This document shows, piece after piece, positions 9,490 to 18,792 of a stretch of 64,000 nt of DNA. The DNA is taken from contig NZ_JBHUIY010000002.1 in the NCBI RefSeq assembly GCF_042683125.1, positions 62,001 to 126,000 on the forward strand, written 5' to 3'. Positions within the stretch are counted from its first letter, which is position 1. Every line of letters starts with the position of its first letter. A program made the translations under genes and the position numbers. The notes below the pieces were generated by a model. The model was not told where the DNA came from and searched no databases. It saw nothing but the letters and a program-made list of their open reading frames with translations. Origin of the DNA: Phaeospirillum tilakii (GTDB taxonomy: Bacteria > Pseudomonadota > Alphaproteobacteria > Rhodospirillales > Magnetospirillaceae).

Positions 9490-10625
9490 GCCGGCACCGC
9501 CTGCCCGGCCGGGGCGGCGCGGAAGCGGCCATAGCTCCAGCGCGCGGCGCAGGCGCCCTCGGCCGAGACCATGCAGGCGCCGACCGGATGGTCGGGGGTG
9601 CAGCCGGTGCCGAACAGCCGGCATTCCTCCGGCCGCTTGCGTCCGCGCAGGATCGCGCCGCATTCGCAGGCGGGCGGATCGGCCACCGGGCGGGGGGCGA
9701 GGTCGAAGCGGGCCTCGGCGTCGAAGCGGGCGAAGGCGGGGCGCAGCTTCAGCCCGCTGGCCGGCAGCGATCCCAGTCCGCGCCAGGCGAAGGCGCCGCG
9801 CGGCTCGAACCAGCGTTCGACCAGGGCCTGGGCCTTGCGGTTGCCACCGGGGGTGACGGCGCGGCGGTACTGGGTCTCGATCCGCGCCTCGCCGCGATTG
9901 ATCTGACGCACCAGCATCAGCACCGCCTGGAGCAGGTCGAGCGGCTCGAACCCGGCCACCACCAGCGGGGTGGCGAATTCGGCGGCACAGAAATCGTAGG
10001 CCTCGGCCCCGATCACGGTCGAGACATGGGCCGGGCCGATCACCCCGTCGAGATCGGCCGCCAGCCCGTCGGCGCCGGCCAGGATCGCCCGCATCGCCGG
10101 GGGGGTCAGCACATGGTTGCAGATCAGGGCGAAATTGCCGAGCCCGGCCGCCTCGGCCTGTTCCAGCGCCACCGCGCTGGCCGGGGTGGTGGTCTCGAAG
10201 CCGATGGCGAGGAACACCACGGTCCGCTCCGGCTCGCGCTGGGCGATCGCCACCGCGTCGAGGGTCGAATAGACCATCCGCACGTCGGCCCCCGCTGCCT
10301 TGGCCTTCAGCAGGCTGGTCCCGCCCGAGCCCGGCACCCGCAGCAGGTCGCCATAGCTGCACAGGGTGATCCCGGGCCGCCGCGCCAGGGCGATGGCGGC
10401 GTCGATCCGCTCGACCGGCAGCACGCAGACCGGACAGCCGGGACCGTGGATCAGCCGCACCGCCTGTGGCAGCAGGTCTTCCAGCCCGTAGCGGGCGATG
10501 GCGTGGGTATGGCCGCCGCAGAATTCCATCAGGCGGTAGGTCCGCCCCGGCTCCGCCTCGGCGGCGATGGTGGCGGCAAGGCCGCGGGCGAGGCCGCCGT
10601 CGCGGAATTCATCGACATATTTCAT
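9486..10625 (-). CDS. hypD: Hydrogenase maturation Fe-S protein HypD
   Basis: 379-residue [4Fe-4S] protein that, with HypC, forms the scaffold on which Fe(CN)2CO is assembled. Conserved motifs are EFCGGHTHAI, IHGPGCPVCVLP, GFETTTPA and the C-terminal cysteine cluster (ACECGAILRG, ECRLFGTGCTPDHPVGACMVS). The length is normal. It overlaps hypC and hypE by four bases each, which points to coupled translation and a fixed ratio of the three proteins. Confidence 0.97.
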   Translation of the reverse strand: MKYVDEFRDGGLARGLAATIAAEAEPGRTYRLMEFCGGHTHAIARYGLEDLLPQAVRLIHGPGCPVCVLPVERIDAAIALARRPGITLCSYGDLLRVPGSGGTSLLKAKAAGADVRMVYSTLDAVAIAQREPERTVVFLAIGFETTTPASAVALEQAEAAGLGNFALICNHVLTPPAMRAILAGADGLAADLDGVIGPAHVSTVIGAEAYDFCAAEFATPLVVAGFEPLDLLQAVLMLVRQINRGEARIETQYRRAVTPGGNRKAQALVERWFEPRGAFAWRGLGSLPASGLKLRPAFARFDAEARFDLAPRPVADPPACECGAILRGRKRPEECRLFGTGCTPDHPVGACMVSAEGACAARWSYGRFRAAPAGQAVPA

Positions 10626-10858
10626 GCCGCGCCCTCCGCCGTCAGCGCCGCCGCCTCGGCCAGCAGGTCGAGGGTGCGGCGGGCCTCCTCCGGGTCGATC
10701 CGGGCCAGGGCATGGCCGACATGGACCACGACGTAATCCCCCACCGCCACCCCGTCGAGCAGCGCCACCGAGATTTCCTTGGTCACCCCGTCAAGGCTGA
10801 CCAACGCGCGTTCGCCGGGATGAAGCGCGACGATTTCAGCGGGAATGGCAAGACACAT
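10622..10858 (-). CDS. hypC: Hydrogenase assembly chaperone HypC
   Basis: 78-residue small chaperone that carries the iron centre to the hydrogenase large subunit. The start is set by the invariant N-terminus MCLAIP, where Cys2 is essential. The ATG at 10858 has a good GGGGGA site, while an upstream in-frame start would add eight unneeded residues. GDYVVVHVGHALARID is the conserved second half. A promoter candidate lies about 165 bp upstream, suggesting that hypCDE can be expressed independently of hupS through hypF. Confidence 0.95.
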   Translation of the reverse strand: MCLAIPAEIVALHPGERALVSLDGVTKEISVALLDGVAVGDYVVVHVGHALARIDPEEARRTLDLLAEAAALTAEGAA

Positions 10859-11022
10859 CACGTCCCCCATGACGAAGAGCAAGACCGGAGACCACGCCGC
10901 CCGGCGTGTCGCTCCGATGTTCGCGGGGGATCCCCCGCACTCCCTGCCGGGGCCTTGGCGGCCCTTCGTTTCTTTTGTTCTTGTTCCGCCTCCCTTTACG
11001 GGGACGGATTGGTTAGGGCTTC

Positions 11023-11051
11023 AGTATAGCCGATTGCACCGGTTTTGCGAC
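11023..11051 (-). promoter_or_regulatory. Candidate promoter for hypCDE
   Basis: On the minus strand the -10 box reads TATACT, with a weak -35-like TCGCAA about 16 bases upstream. It lies in the 221 bp gap between hypC and the repeat at the end of hypF. The rest of the gap carries a GGCGGGCG-rich palindrome around 10900-10960 and a CTTTCTTTTGTTCTTG pyrimidine tract, with no coding signal. The position would give a leader of about 155 bases. The call rests on the -10 hexamer only. Confidence 0.4.
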
Positions 11052-11079
11052 CCGAACCTACGCTCAAGGCGAGAAGTCG

Positions 11080-11134
11080 GCGGGCTCCCGCCCGCACCCG
11101 GCCGGGGCGATGCCCCGGACCCCCTTTGTTTTTA
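11080..11134. repeat. Palindromic repeat family 1, half-copy supplying the hypF stop codon
   Basis: One arm only: GCGGGCTCCCGCCCGCACCCG, then GGGGCGATGCCCC, GGACCCCCTTTG and a T-rich end. Read on the minus strand, the hypF stop TAA comes from the TTTTTAAAA at the end of the element, directly after the Lys-Phe codons. The missing second arm may have been lost or replaced by hypF coding sequence. Confidence 0.7.
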
Positions 11135-13422
11135 AAATTTGCGGGCCAAGGCCGCCTGACCCAATGACAGGCCGCCGTCGCCGCAGGGGACGGCGCGGGC
11201 CAGCAGCGGGGTCAGGCCTTGCCGACGCAGGGCGGCGGCGAGGCCATCGGCCAGCACCCGGTTGGCAAGGCAGCCGCCGCCCAGGGCGACCCGGTCGGTG
11301 CCGAATTCGGTGGCGGCGGCGGCGATCCAGGCGGCAAGGCCGGCGATCAGGGTGCCGTGGAACAAGTCGGCGCCCTCGGTGGGGGTGAGGCCGGGGGTGG
11401 CCAGGGTGGCGAGCAATGGGAGGAAGTCGAGTTGGCCAGCCGTCAGGGTGAAGCCATCGGGCAGCGGGCGCGGGGTTGTGACCAGCGCCTCCAGTTCCAT
11501 CGCGGCCTGGGCTTCGTGGTCCTGCACCAGACGCAGGCCGAGCAGGGCGGCGGCGGCGTCGAACAGGCGGCCGAGGCTGGTGGTGACCGGGGCACGGTCG
11601 ATCCGCGCGGCCAGGGCGGCGGCCAGGGGTTGGGTGGGGAAACGGGCCGCCGCCGCGTCGGCGCGGCCGAGCCGGGCCAGCGCCGCCGTCGCCATCCGCC
11701 ACGGCTCGCGCGCGGCGCGGTCGCCGCCGGGCAAGGCGAGCGGGGCGAGGGCGCCCAGGCGCTGCCACGCGCCGGCCTCGATCCGGAGCAGTTCGCCGCC
11801 CCAGGCGGTGCCGTCATCGCCGAGCCCGATCCCGTCGAGGGCGGCGCCGAGCAACGGTTCGTCGATGCGATGTTCGGCGGCGATCGCGGCGATGTGGGCG
11901 GCATGGTGCTGGACCCGAAGCACGGGGCGGCCGAGGGCGGCGGCGATCTCCTCGGCGATGCGGGTCGAGCGGTAGTCGGGATGGCGGTCGCACACCACCA
12001 GATCGGGGGTCAGGCCGAGCAGCCCGGTCAGGCCGGCGGCGACCTCGCGCAGGAAGGCATCGGCGGCGGGGCTGTCGAGGTCGCCGACATGCTGCGACAC
12101 GAACGCCTCGCGCCCCCGGGTCAGCGTCACCGTCGCCTTGAGATGGGCGCCGAGCGCCAGCACGCAGGGGCCGTCGCCGCCGAGGTCGAGCGGTTCCGGC
12201 ACCAGTCCCCGGCCGCGCCGCAGCACCGCCGGGGCGCCGTCGGCCAGCATCAGCAGCGAATCATCGAGCCGGGTGACGATGGCGCGGTCATGGCCGACGA
12301 TCAGGTCGGCGATCCCGCCCAGCCGGGCGCGCGCCTCGGCATCGTCGATCACCAGCGGCTCGCCGCTGGGGTTGGCGCTGGTGGCGACCAGTGCCACCGG
12401 CAGCGGCTGGGTGCGCCAATCAATCCCGTCCGGTGCCCCGGCCAGGGCGTGGAACAGTACTTCGTGCAGGGCCGAGGGCGGCAGCATCAGCCCGATTTGG
12501 GCCAGCCCCGGCGCCACCCCCGCCGCCAGTGCTCTGGCCCGCCCCGGCATCAGCACGATCGGCCGGGCCGGGCCGGCGGCGGCGGCGCGGTGCCCCGCTT
12601 CCGGCCGGGCGAACCGGTCGAGCGAGGCTTCGTTGGCGACCATTACCGCGAACGGCTTGGCGTCGCGGCCCTTGCGGGCGCGCAGGGCGGCGAGCGCGGC
12701 CGGGTTGGTGGCGTCGCACAACAGATGGAAGCCGCCGACCCCCTTAAGGGCGACGATCCGCCCGGCCCGCAACGCGGCGACGATTTCGGCGAGCGGGGTG
12801 TCGAGACGCGGCCCGCAGACCGGACAGGCGATGGTCTCGGCATGGAAGCGCCGGTCGCGCGGATCGCGATAGGCGGCGGCGCAGGCCGGGCAGAGCGGGA
12901 AATCGGCCAGCGCGGTGTTGGCGCGGTCATAGGGTAGGGCGCGGACGATCGAGGCGCGCGGCCCGCAGCGGGTGCAACTGAGGAAGGGATAGAGATGAAA
13001 CCGGCTGCGGGGATCGAACAGCTCGGCGAGACAGTCGGGACAGGGCGCCAGATCGGCCGGAATCGCCGCCGCCGCCGCCCCCTGCCCGGCACTGGCCCGA
13101 ATGACGAACCCGCTCTCGCCGCAAGGTGCCCGTGACGCACGCTCGAACGCGACGATGCGGGCCAGCGGCGGCGCCTCGGCGATCAGCCCGACCCCGAACG
13201 CCTCGATTGCCCCCGCCGCGCCTTCGACCTCGATGGTGACGCATTCCCCATCATTGCGAACGAACCCGGCCAACCCGTGCCGCTCGGCCAACCCGAACAC
13301 GAACGGCCGAAAGCCGATCCCTTGCACCACCCCGCGCAACCGGATCGCCTCACGAACAAGAAGGGGGTTCGGGGCATCGCCCCGAGCGGGTGCGGGCGGC
13401 AGCCCGCCGAGTCGCCCCCGGT

Positions 13423-13426
<4 letters not shown>
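11132..13426 (-). CDS. hypF: Carbamoyltransferase HypF
   Basis: 764-residue enzyme that makes carbamoyl-adenylate from carbamoyl phosphate and ATP and transfers the carbamoyl group to HypE. Domains in order: acylphosphatase-like (GVVQGIGFRPFVFGLA, about 30-110), two zinc fingers with CPDC, CTRC, CPAC and CPVC, a YrdC-like domain (KGVGGFHLLCDA), and a Kae1-like C-terminal domain with GGGCLANRVLADGL. The only reasonable start is a GTG overlapping the hypB stop (GTGA). Residues 3-24 or so (GLPPAPARGDAPNPLL) are then translated palindromic repeat placed before the real acylphosphatase domain. A second half-repeat contributes the stop codon. Confidence 0.94.
13357..13411. repeat. Palindromic repeat family 1, half-copy encoding the HypF N-terminus
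   Basis: It reads AAGGGGGTTCGGGGCATCGCCCC, then GAGCGGGTGCGGGCGGCAGCCCGCC, which is one arm of the family. The element is translated in frame from the minus strand as GLPPAPARGDAPNPLL. The A/T centre and second arm are absent; hypF coding sequence starts where the centre would be. Confidence 0.78.
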
Positions 13427-14327
<901 letters not shown>

Positions 14328-14328
<1 letters not shown>

Positions 14329-14669
14329 CATCCGATCTCCACTTCCTTGAGCCGCAATTGGTCGCCTTCGGTCATCTGGACGTGCGCGCACCCGCATTCC
14401 GGGCAGGCGCCGAAGCGTTCCGCCAGCGGGACGATCTTGCCACAATCGAGGCACCAGCCGGCACCCGGGATGTGACGGATGTCGAGCCTGGCCCCTTCGG
14501 CGATTGTGCCCCGGCTGACCGCCTCGAAACAGAAGCGGATCGCGGCGGGATCGACATGGCTGAGGGCGCCGATCTCGACCACCAGGGCGGCGGCGCGGCT
14601 GAAGCCGGTTTCGCGGGCGGCGTCCTCGACCAGGGCGATCAGGCTTTCGGTCAGGGCCATTTCATGCAT
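14328..14669 (-). CDS. hypA: Nickel metallochaperone HypA
   Basis: 113-residue protein that delivers nickel together with HypB. The N-terminus is MHEMALT with the nickel-binding His2 and Glu3. The structural zinc site is formed by the two CxxC motifs CLDC and CPEC, spaced as usual. The length is exactly that of typical HypA. The start overlaps the end of hupK by eight bases and the stop meets hypB, so it sits inside one long translational unit. Confidence 0.96.
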
Positions 14670-15786
14670 CGGCTTGGTCCTCCGCCCGCGCCCCGGTGAC
14701 GGTGACGACGCGGGCGACGCAAGGGTCGTACAAGGCGGCGAGCCGGTCGATCGCCGTGGCGGGATCCGCCTCGGCGTCGAGCCGCAGCCCGGGCAAGGCG
14801 GCGGCGAACGGCCCGGCGGGGGCGAAGGCCCATTCGGTCGGGGCCAGGATGTGGTAGCGGACCAGCCGGCCGGCGCGGTCGAGTCCGACCAGATGATGCA
14901 GCCGTCCGCGCGGGCTTTCCACCACGGCGAAGCCGAGCCCGGGTTCGAGTTGGCCGGCGCGCAGCCAGTCCTTTTGGCTTTCGCCAAGCGGGCTGCCGCC
15001 CGCGCCCGCTTGGGGCGATGCCCCAAACCCCCTTCTTTTCAAAAATAAAAGGGGGTCCGGGGCATCGCCCCGGTTGGGTCTGGGCGAAAGCCCAGCGGCG
15101 GCGGCGATCTCGTCGAGGCGGGTGCGCAGGCGGGCGGCGGCGTCGCAGGGCAGGGTGGCGATGCGGCCGGCGGCGACGGCGCGGGCCAGCGGCCCGGTCT
15201 GCGGCCGGCGGCCGGGCAGGCTGGGGCGGGCGGCGAAAGAGTCCCCGTCGCGATCGAGCGCGGCCAGCACCGCCGCGTCGTCGGCGGCGGTGAGGGGATC
15301 GGGCGGGGTCGGCTCGACCGCGCCGAGGCCGGCGGCATCGGCCAGCAGCCGCGCCGCCCAGGATCCGGGCGGCGGGTCGGCGGGGCCGAGCCCGAGCCGC
15401 GTCAGCGCCCCGGCCGGATCGGTTCCGGCCAGGGCGGCGCGGGCGGCCTGCATTTCGTCCGGGGTGGGCGGCACCCGGGCGGCGAAATCGATCAGGCAGG
15501 CGCGCAGCAATTCGCCCAGCCGCTCGGCGGCGAGGCGGCCCGGCGGCGGGAGCGGCGGTTCGCGTCCGGCGGCGGCGGCCAGCGCGGCGGCGGCGGCGCT
15601 CTGCTGCGACAGGGCGCACAGGCCGTGCAGCCGGCCGATCGCGGTCGGCACCGCGTCGAGCGGCAGCCGGGCCAGCAGCGGGGTCAAAGCGCGGCGGCGG
15701 TCGCAGGCGACGGTGACCGCGCCGATCCGCCCGGCGGCGAGGGTGGCGGCGATGCGGATCCGGCCGGGATCGGGCAGGCCGCTCAT
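14662..15786 (-). CDS. hupK: Hydrogenase expression/formation protein HupK with an internal repeat insertion
   Basis: 374-residue homologue of the hydrogenase large subunit used as an assembly factor; like other HupK proteins it keeps remnants such as GRLHGLCALSQQSAA and a C-terminal YDPCVAR. Residues about 231-271 (GLSPRPNRGDAPDPLLF to PLGESQK) are a translated full palindromic repeat of 123 bp, a multiple of three, so the reading frame continues into the conserved PRGRLHHLVGLDRAGRLVRYH part. The protein would carry a 41-residue foreign loop. The start overlaps hupJ by four bases and the end overlaps hypA. Loss of function cannot be excluded, but no stop is introduced. Confidence 0.88.
   Translation of the reverse strand: MSGLPDPGRIRIAATLAAGRIGAVTVACDRRRALTPLLARLPLDAVPTAIGRLHGLCALSQQSAAAAALAAAAGREPPLPPPGRLAAERLGELLRACLIDFAARVPPTPDEMQAARAALAGTDPAGALTRLGLGPADPPPGSWAARLLADAAGLGAVEPTPPDPLTAADDAAVLAALDRDGDSFAARPSLPGRRPQTGPLARAVAAGRIATLPCDAAARLRTRLDEIAAAAGLSPRPNRGDAPDPLLFLKRRGFGASPQAGAGGSPLGESQKDWLRAGQLEPGLGFAVVESPRGRLHHLVGLDRAGRLVRYHILAPTEWAFAPAGPFAAALPGLRLDAEADPATAIDRLAALYDPCVARVVTVTGARAEDQADA
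14973..15095. repeat. Palindromic repeat family 1, full copy inserted in frame in hupK
   Basis: Its outer arms are TTTGGCTTTCGCCAAGCGGG and TGGGTCTGGGCGAAAGCCC. The inner cores are GGGGCGATGCCCC and GGGGCATCGCCCC with CCCCC/GGGGG runs, and the centre is TTCTTTTCAAAAATAAAA. It is almost the same sequence as the intergenic copy at 46063-46185. On the hupK strand it has no stop codon in the gene frame. Confidence 0.92.
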
Positions 15787-16208
15787 GCCGCTCCGGCCGG
15801 CGGGGTGAACAAGGCGGTGAGGACGCTGGCAGCGGTGGCGCGGGTCACCGCCGGGTCGGGGAAGGCATGCATCGGCGAGAACAACGAGGCGGCATCGACC
15901 CGGCCGAAGCCGTCGAGCAGGCCGACGGTGAGGGCGACGGGGCCGGCCGGCAGCGGCAGCGACCAGGACTCGCCCGGTCCGGCCGGCGGCAGCGGCGCGT
16001 CCTCGGCCAGCGCGGCGACGGCGAGGTTCATGAACCAGGGGGTGATCACCACCCCGAGCGCCCAGCCGCGATGGGGCCGGAAGCCGACCGCCTCGACGCC
16101 GAGGCGCGGATTGACGATCGGCAGGTCGCCCAGCCCGGCGGCGATGGCGCGGTAGCGCCCGACCAGCCGGTCGGCGACGGCGCGGGCGGCGGCGGCCTCG
16201 TCGCTCAT
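15783..16208 (-). CDS. hupJ: NiFe-hydrogenase assembly chaperone HupJ/HybE
   Basis: 141-residue HybE-family chaperone, thought to bind the small or large subunit during assembly. The recognised centre is GVVITPWFMNLAVA, followed by GLLDGFGRVDAASLFSPMHAF, both conserved in HupJ/HybE. In some relatives HupJ is fused to the rubredoxin HupI; here no rubredoxin domain (CxxC...CxxC) is attached or seen nearby. The start at 16208 gives a four-base overlap with hupH. A longer frame upstream is a shadow of hupH. Confidence 0.88.
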   Translation of the reverse strand: MSDEAAAARAVADRLVGRYRAIAAGLGDLPIVNPRLGVEAVGFRPHRGWALGVVITPWFMNLAVAALAEDAPLPPAGPGESWSLPLPAGPVALTVGLLDGFGRVDAASLFSPMHAFPDPAVTRATAASVLTALFTPPAGAA

Positions 16209-16972
16209 GCGAAATAGGCCGAGGCGATCTCGCGCAGCCGCAGCGCCGAATCGCGCCGGTCCTCGGCGGCGGCGCACACCGTTTCCGGCACCGCGCCGAT
16301 CTCGATCGCGTCGAGCTGGATCTTGCCGGCGCCGTTGCGGTAGCGCACCGACCACACCCCGCGACAGGCGGTGGCGGCGACGTGGCAGTCGCCGGATTCG
16401 CCGCGCACCGCCAGTTCGACCGGCCCCTGGCCGAGCTGGTCGCGCAGCCAGCCGACCGCCGGGTCGGGCATCACCGGCGGCGCGACGGTCAGGGCGTAAT
16501 TGGGCTGGCCCGGCTGCCAGTGCGCGGCGGCGTGGGCGATCTCGGCCAACAGGGCGTGGCCGGACTCGGCCCCGTCCGGGGCGGCGGCGGGAAGAGTCAG
16601 CGGCGGCAGCGGCGCCACCGCCGGCAGCAGGTCGCCCGGCACCGGGCCGACATCAAGCGCCTCGCCCACCATCTGCCCGTCGGCATCGCTGATCCGCAGC
16701 CGCCACAGACCGGCCATCACCGCTTCCTCGGCCTCGATCCGGCGGCCGTCGGGGCGGCGGATGCGGGCGATCACCTCGCCGCGTCCGGTGATGTCGTCGA
16801 GCAGGGCGCGCTCGGTCGCGTCAAGATCGGCCGGCAGCGGGAAGCGTTCGCTGGCGCCGCCCTCCAGCGCGTCGGCCAGGCGGGGCAGCAGGGTGGCGAT
16901 GCGCGGGCAGGCGGCGGCCAGCCGGGCGCCGTCGGCGGAGGCGAGCAAAGCGAGGGGACGGTCGAAGGTCAT
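16205..16972 (-). CDS. hupH: Hydrogenase expression/formation protein HupH
   Basis: 255-residue protein of the HupH/HyaF family. The C-terminal domain has GDCHVAATACRGVWSVRYRNGAGKIQLDAIEIG, cited here only by its key pieces: CHV, W of GVWSV, and LDAIEIG, all characteristic of the family. HupH is needed for maturation or oxygen tolerance of uptake hydrogenases. The N-terminal half is variable. It is separated from hupF by a full palindromic repeat. hupG, which usually lies between hupF and hupH, is not present. Confidence 0.86.
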   Translation of the reverse strand: MTFDRPLALLASADGARLAAACPRIATLLPRLADALEGGASERFPLPADLDATERALLDDITGRGEVIARIRRPDGRRIEAEEAVMAGLWRLRISDADGQMVGEALDVGPVPGDLLPAVAPLPPLTLPAAAPDGAESGHALLAEIAHAAAHWQPGQPNYALTVAPPVMPDPAVGWLRDQLGQGPVELAVRGESGDCHVAATACRGVWSVRYRNGAGKIQLDAIEIGAVPETVCAAAEDRRDSALRLREIASAYFA

Positions 16973-17001
16973 GGCTGATGCTCCGGCTGTGGCTGGCAGG
17001 A

Positions 17002-17112
17002 CGGGGCTGCCGCCCCGCGCCCCGCTTGGGGCGATGCCCCAAACCCCCTTCTTTTTTCGAAAAAAAAGGGGGTCCGGGGCATCGCCCCGGGCGGGTGCGG
17101 GCGGCAGCCCGC
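17002..17112. repeat. Palindromic repeat family 1, full copy between hupF and hupH
   Basis: Both arms are complete: GGGGCTGCCGCCCCGCGCC with core GGGGCGATGCCCC, and GGGGCATCGCCCC with GCGGGTGCGGGCGGCAGCCC. The centre is CTTCTTTTTTCGAAAAAAAAGG, itself a TTTTTTCGAAAAAA palindrome. It occupies nearly all of the 142 bp gap and ends two bases before the hupF stop codon. Confidence 0.92.
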
Positions 17113-17114
17113 CT

Positions 17115-17420
17115 TCAACCCGGGGGGTCTCCGCGCAGGAAATCGGGCAGGGTCGGCTCGCGGTCGATCAGGTCGGCGAACAGATGCTCGAACGGCTTTC
17201 CCTCCATCGCGGCGGCGAGGCCGTCGAGGGCGTCATCGATCCGGCGCGCCTCCTCCTCGTCGAGCACCCGCACCGCGGTGCCGAGATGGACCAGCAGCGG
17301 TGTACCGAGAGGGACCGGGCCGATCAGCAGCAGCGATATCGGCTCGACCGCGCCGCGCCGTTCGCACAAGGCGGTGACGTCGTCGCCGCCGACCACCCGC
17401 ATCGGGACGCCGAGACACAT
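17115..17420 (-). CDS. hupF: Hydrogenase assembly chaperone HupF (HypC family)
   Basis: 101-residue paralogue of HypC that protects or stabilises the HupL precursor, chiefly under oxygen. It begins MCLGVPMRVV with the conserved Cys2. The middle has LGTPLLVHLGTAVRVLDEEEA, matching HypC, and it has a C-terminal extension (FEHLFADLIDREPTLPDFL) that distinguishes HupF from the shorter HypC. It starts five bases after hupD. Confidence 0.93.
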   Translation of the reverse strand: MCLGVPMRVVGGDDVTALCERRGAVEPISLLLIGPVPLGTPLLVHLGTAVRVLDEEEARRIDDALDGLAAAMEGKPFEHLFADLIDREPTLPDFLRGDPPG

Positions 17421-17425
17421 CGCGG

Positions 17426-18013
17426 TCAGAGCCCGGCGGCCGCCCGCTCGAAGCGGGCGGCGTCGAGATCGTGGCCGAGCAGGGCGGCCTCGTCGCCCGG
17501 GGCGCGGCGGACCAGCGGGATGCCCCAGCCGGTCAGAACCCTGGCGGCGGTTTCGACCGCCGGCTCCAGCGCGGCGCGGACCGGCTCGGTCAGCGGCCCG
17601 CCCCAGTTTTCGAGGTCGAGCGGCTGGCAGCCGATCAGGGTCAGGCGGCGGGGATAACGGCCGAGCAGGTCGGCCGCGCTCAGCACCTCCTGGAACCCGG
17701 TCTGGTGCAGGCTCATCTTCTTGGCCCCGGTGAATTTCGGCACCTCGTCATCCTCGATGACGCGCAGGGTGCCCGGGGGCAGGCCGTAATCGATCGCGTC
17801 GAACAGCAGCAATTGCTCGGCGGCGGTGACGTACTGGACCAGATACAGGCCCTGGGTGCCGCCGTCGAGCAGCTCGATCTCGGGCGGGGTGACGTAGGCG
17901 CGGTGGAACGCCTCCAGCGCCCGCACCCCGAACGCCTCGTCGCCCCACAGCAGGTTGCCGATCCCCAGCACCAGGGTGGGGGCGACGGGCACGGTCTCAG
18001 TGACGGAAGTCAT
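17426..18013 (-). CDS. hupD: Hydrogenase maturation endopeptidase HupD
   Basis: 195-residue M52 protease that cleaves the C-terminal peptide from HupL after nickel insertion. The three nickel-sensing ligands are visible: Glu26 in GNLLWGDEAFG, the Asp of LLFDAIDYG, and the His of SLHQTGFQEV. The ATG at 18013 (MTSVTETV) is taken; a GTG at 18025 would add four residues. Either start lies inside the end of hupC. The length and motifs match HupD/HyaD/HybD. Confidence 0.95.
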   Translation of the reverse strand: MTSVTETVPVAPTLVLGIGNLLWGDEAFGVRALEAFHRAYVTPPEIELLDGGTQGLYLVQYVTAAEQLLLFDAIDYGLPPGTLRVIEDDEVPKFTGAKKMSLHQTGFQEVLSAADLLGRYPRRLTLIGCQPLDLENWGGPLTEPVRAALEPAVETAARVLTGWGIPLVRRAPGDEAALLGHDLDAARFERAAAGL

Positions 18014-18725
18014 CGCGGAACACACGCTCGCCCGAAACGATCGAGGAAATCATGCTCTGGCGCGACAGGATGTCTTCCCGCACCGCGGCATAGATGTGGA
18101 TCACCACGAACACCACGATCGACCACATGCCGAGATGATGCCAGGTGTGGAGATCCTGCGAGTTGGGGAACAGCCAGAACATCCAGCCCGCCAGATGGGC
18201 CTGCCACGAATCCGCCCCGGCCCCCTGCGAATAAAGCGCCAGCCCGGACCAGATCATGAAGATCAGCACGAACAGGAAGCTCGACATCGCCGCGTTGGCC
18301 ATCGGGTTGTGGCCGATATACTTCTTCGGGGTATCGACCAGGAACATGTACCACTTCAGTTCGTAGATCAGACCCCACTGCCACAGCCGGTCGAAGATGG
18401 TGGGGAAGAAGATCTGGCGGGCATAGCGGTTGCCGACCAGCGCCCAGTAGAAGCGGAAACACAGCGCCACCGCCACCACGTAGCCGGCGGAGAAATGGGC
18501 GTAGCGGATATAGCCCATCAGGAACCGCTCACTGGCCTCGCCCGGCACCGACGGCAGCGGCGAGCCGATCAGATAGCCGGTAACGCACAGCACCACGATC
18601 GCCAGGGCGCTGATCCAGTGCCAGATCCGTACCGCGGTCTCGTAGACATAGACGGTCTGTCGGCTGAAGGCGAACTCGCCTTCGGCGTCGAGGGGCCCTT
18701 CGAGCTTGGAGAAATCAGTCGCCAT
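17997..18725 (-). CDS. hupC: Hydrogenase cytochrome b subunit HupC
   Basis: 242-residue di-haem membrane subunit that anchors HupSL and passes electrons from hydrogen to the quinone pool. Four membrane helices are seen. Haem-ligand histidines are in VRIWHWISALAI (helix 1), RYAHFSAGYVV (helix 2) and LHTWHHLGMW plus VVIHIYAAVRED near the end. The length is typical. It is separated from hupL by 67 bp that contain a 14-base C tract on the coding strand, which may affect transcription or be prone to slippage. Confidence 0.96.
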   Translation of the reverse strand: MATDFSKLEGPLDAEGEFAFSRQTVYVYETAVRIWHWISALAIVVLCVTGYLIGSPLPSVPGEASERFLMGYIRYAHFSAGYVVAVALCFRFYWALVGNRYARQIFFPTIFDRLWQWGLIYELKWYMFLVDTPKKYIGHNPMANAAMSSFLFVLIFMIWSGLALYSQGAGADSWQAHLAGWMFWLFPNSQDLHTWHHLGMWSIVVFVVIHIYAAVREDILSRQSMISSIVSGERVFRDDFRH

Positions 18726-18767
18726 GGCCGTTGCCTTTCCGTCCTGGGTTGCAGGGGCCTGGGTTGC

Positions 18768-18781
18768 GGGGGGGGGGGGGG
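18768..18781. repeat. Homopolymer G14 (C14 on the hup coding strand) between hupL and hupC
   Basis: Fourteen consecutive G bases on the given strand, twelve bases downstream of the hupL stop on the coding strand and 42 bp before hupC. No other homopolymer of this length was noticed in the window. It could vary in length by slippage or be a sequencing artefact. Confidence 0.85.
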
Positions 18782-18792
18782 CCGCCGGCGCG

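Noticed and set aside
16209..16355. Longer N-terminus for hupJ
   Set aside because: The extra codons lie inside hupH, are Arg-rich shadow sequence, and the start at 16208 gives the common four-base overlap.
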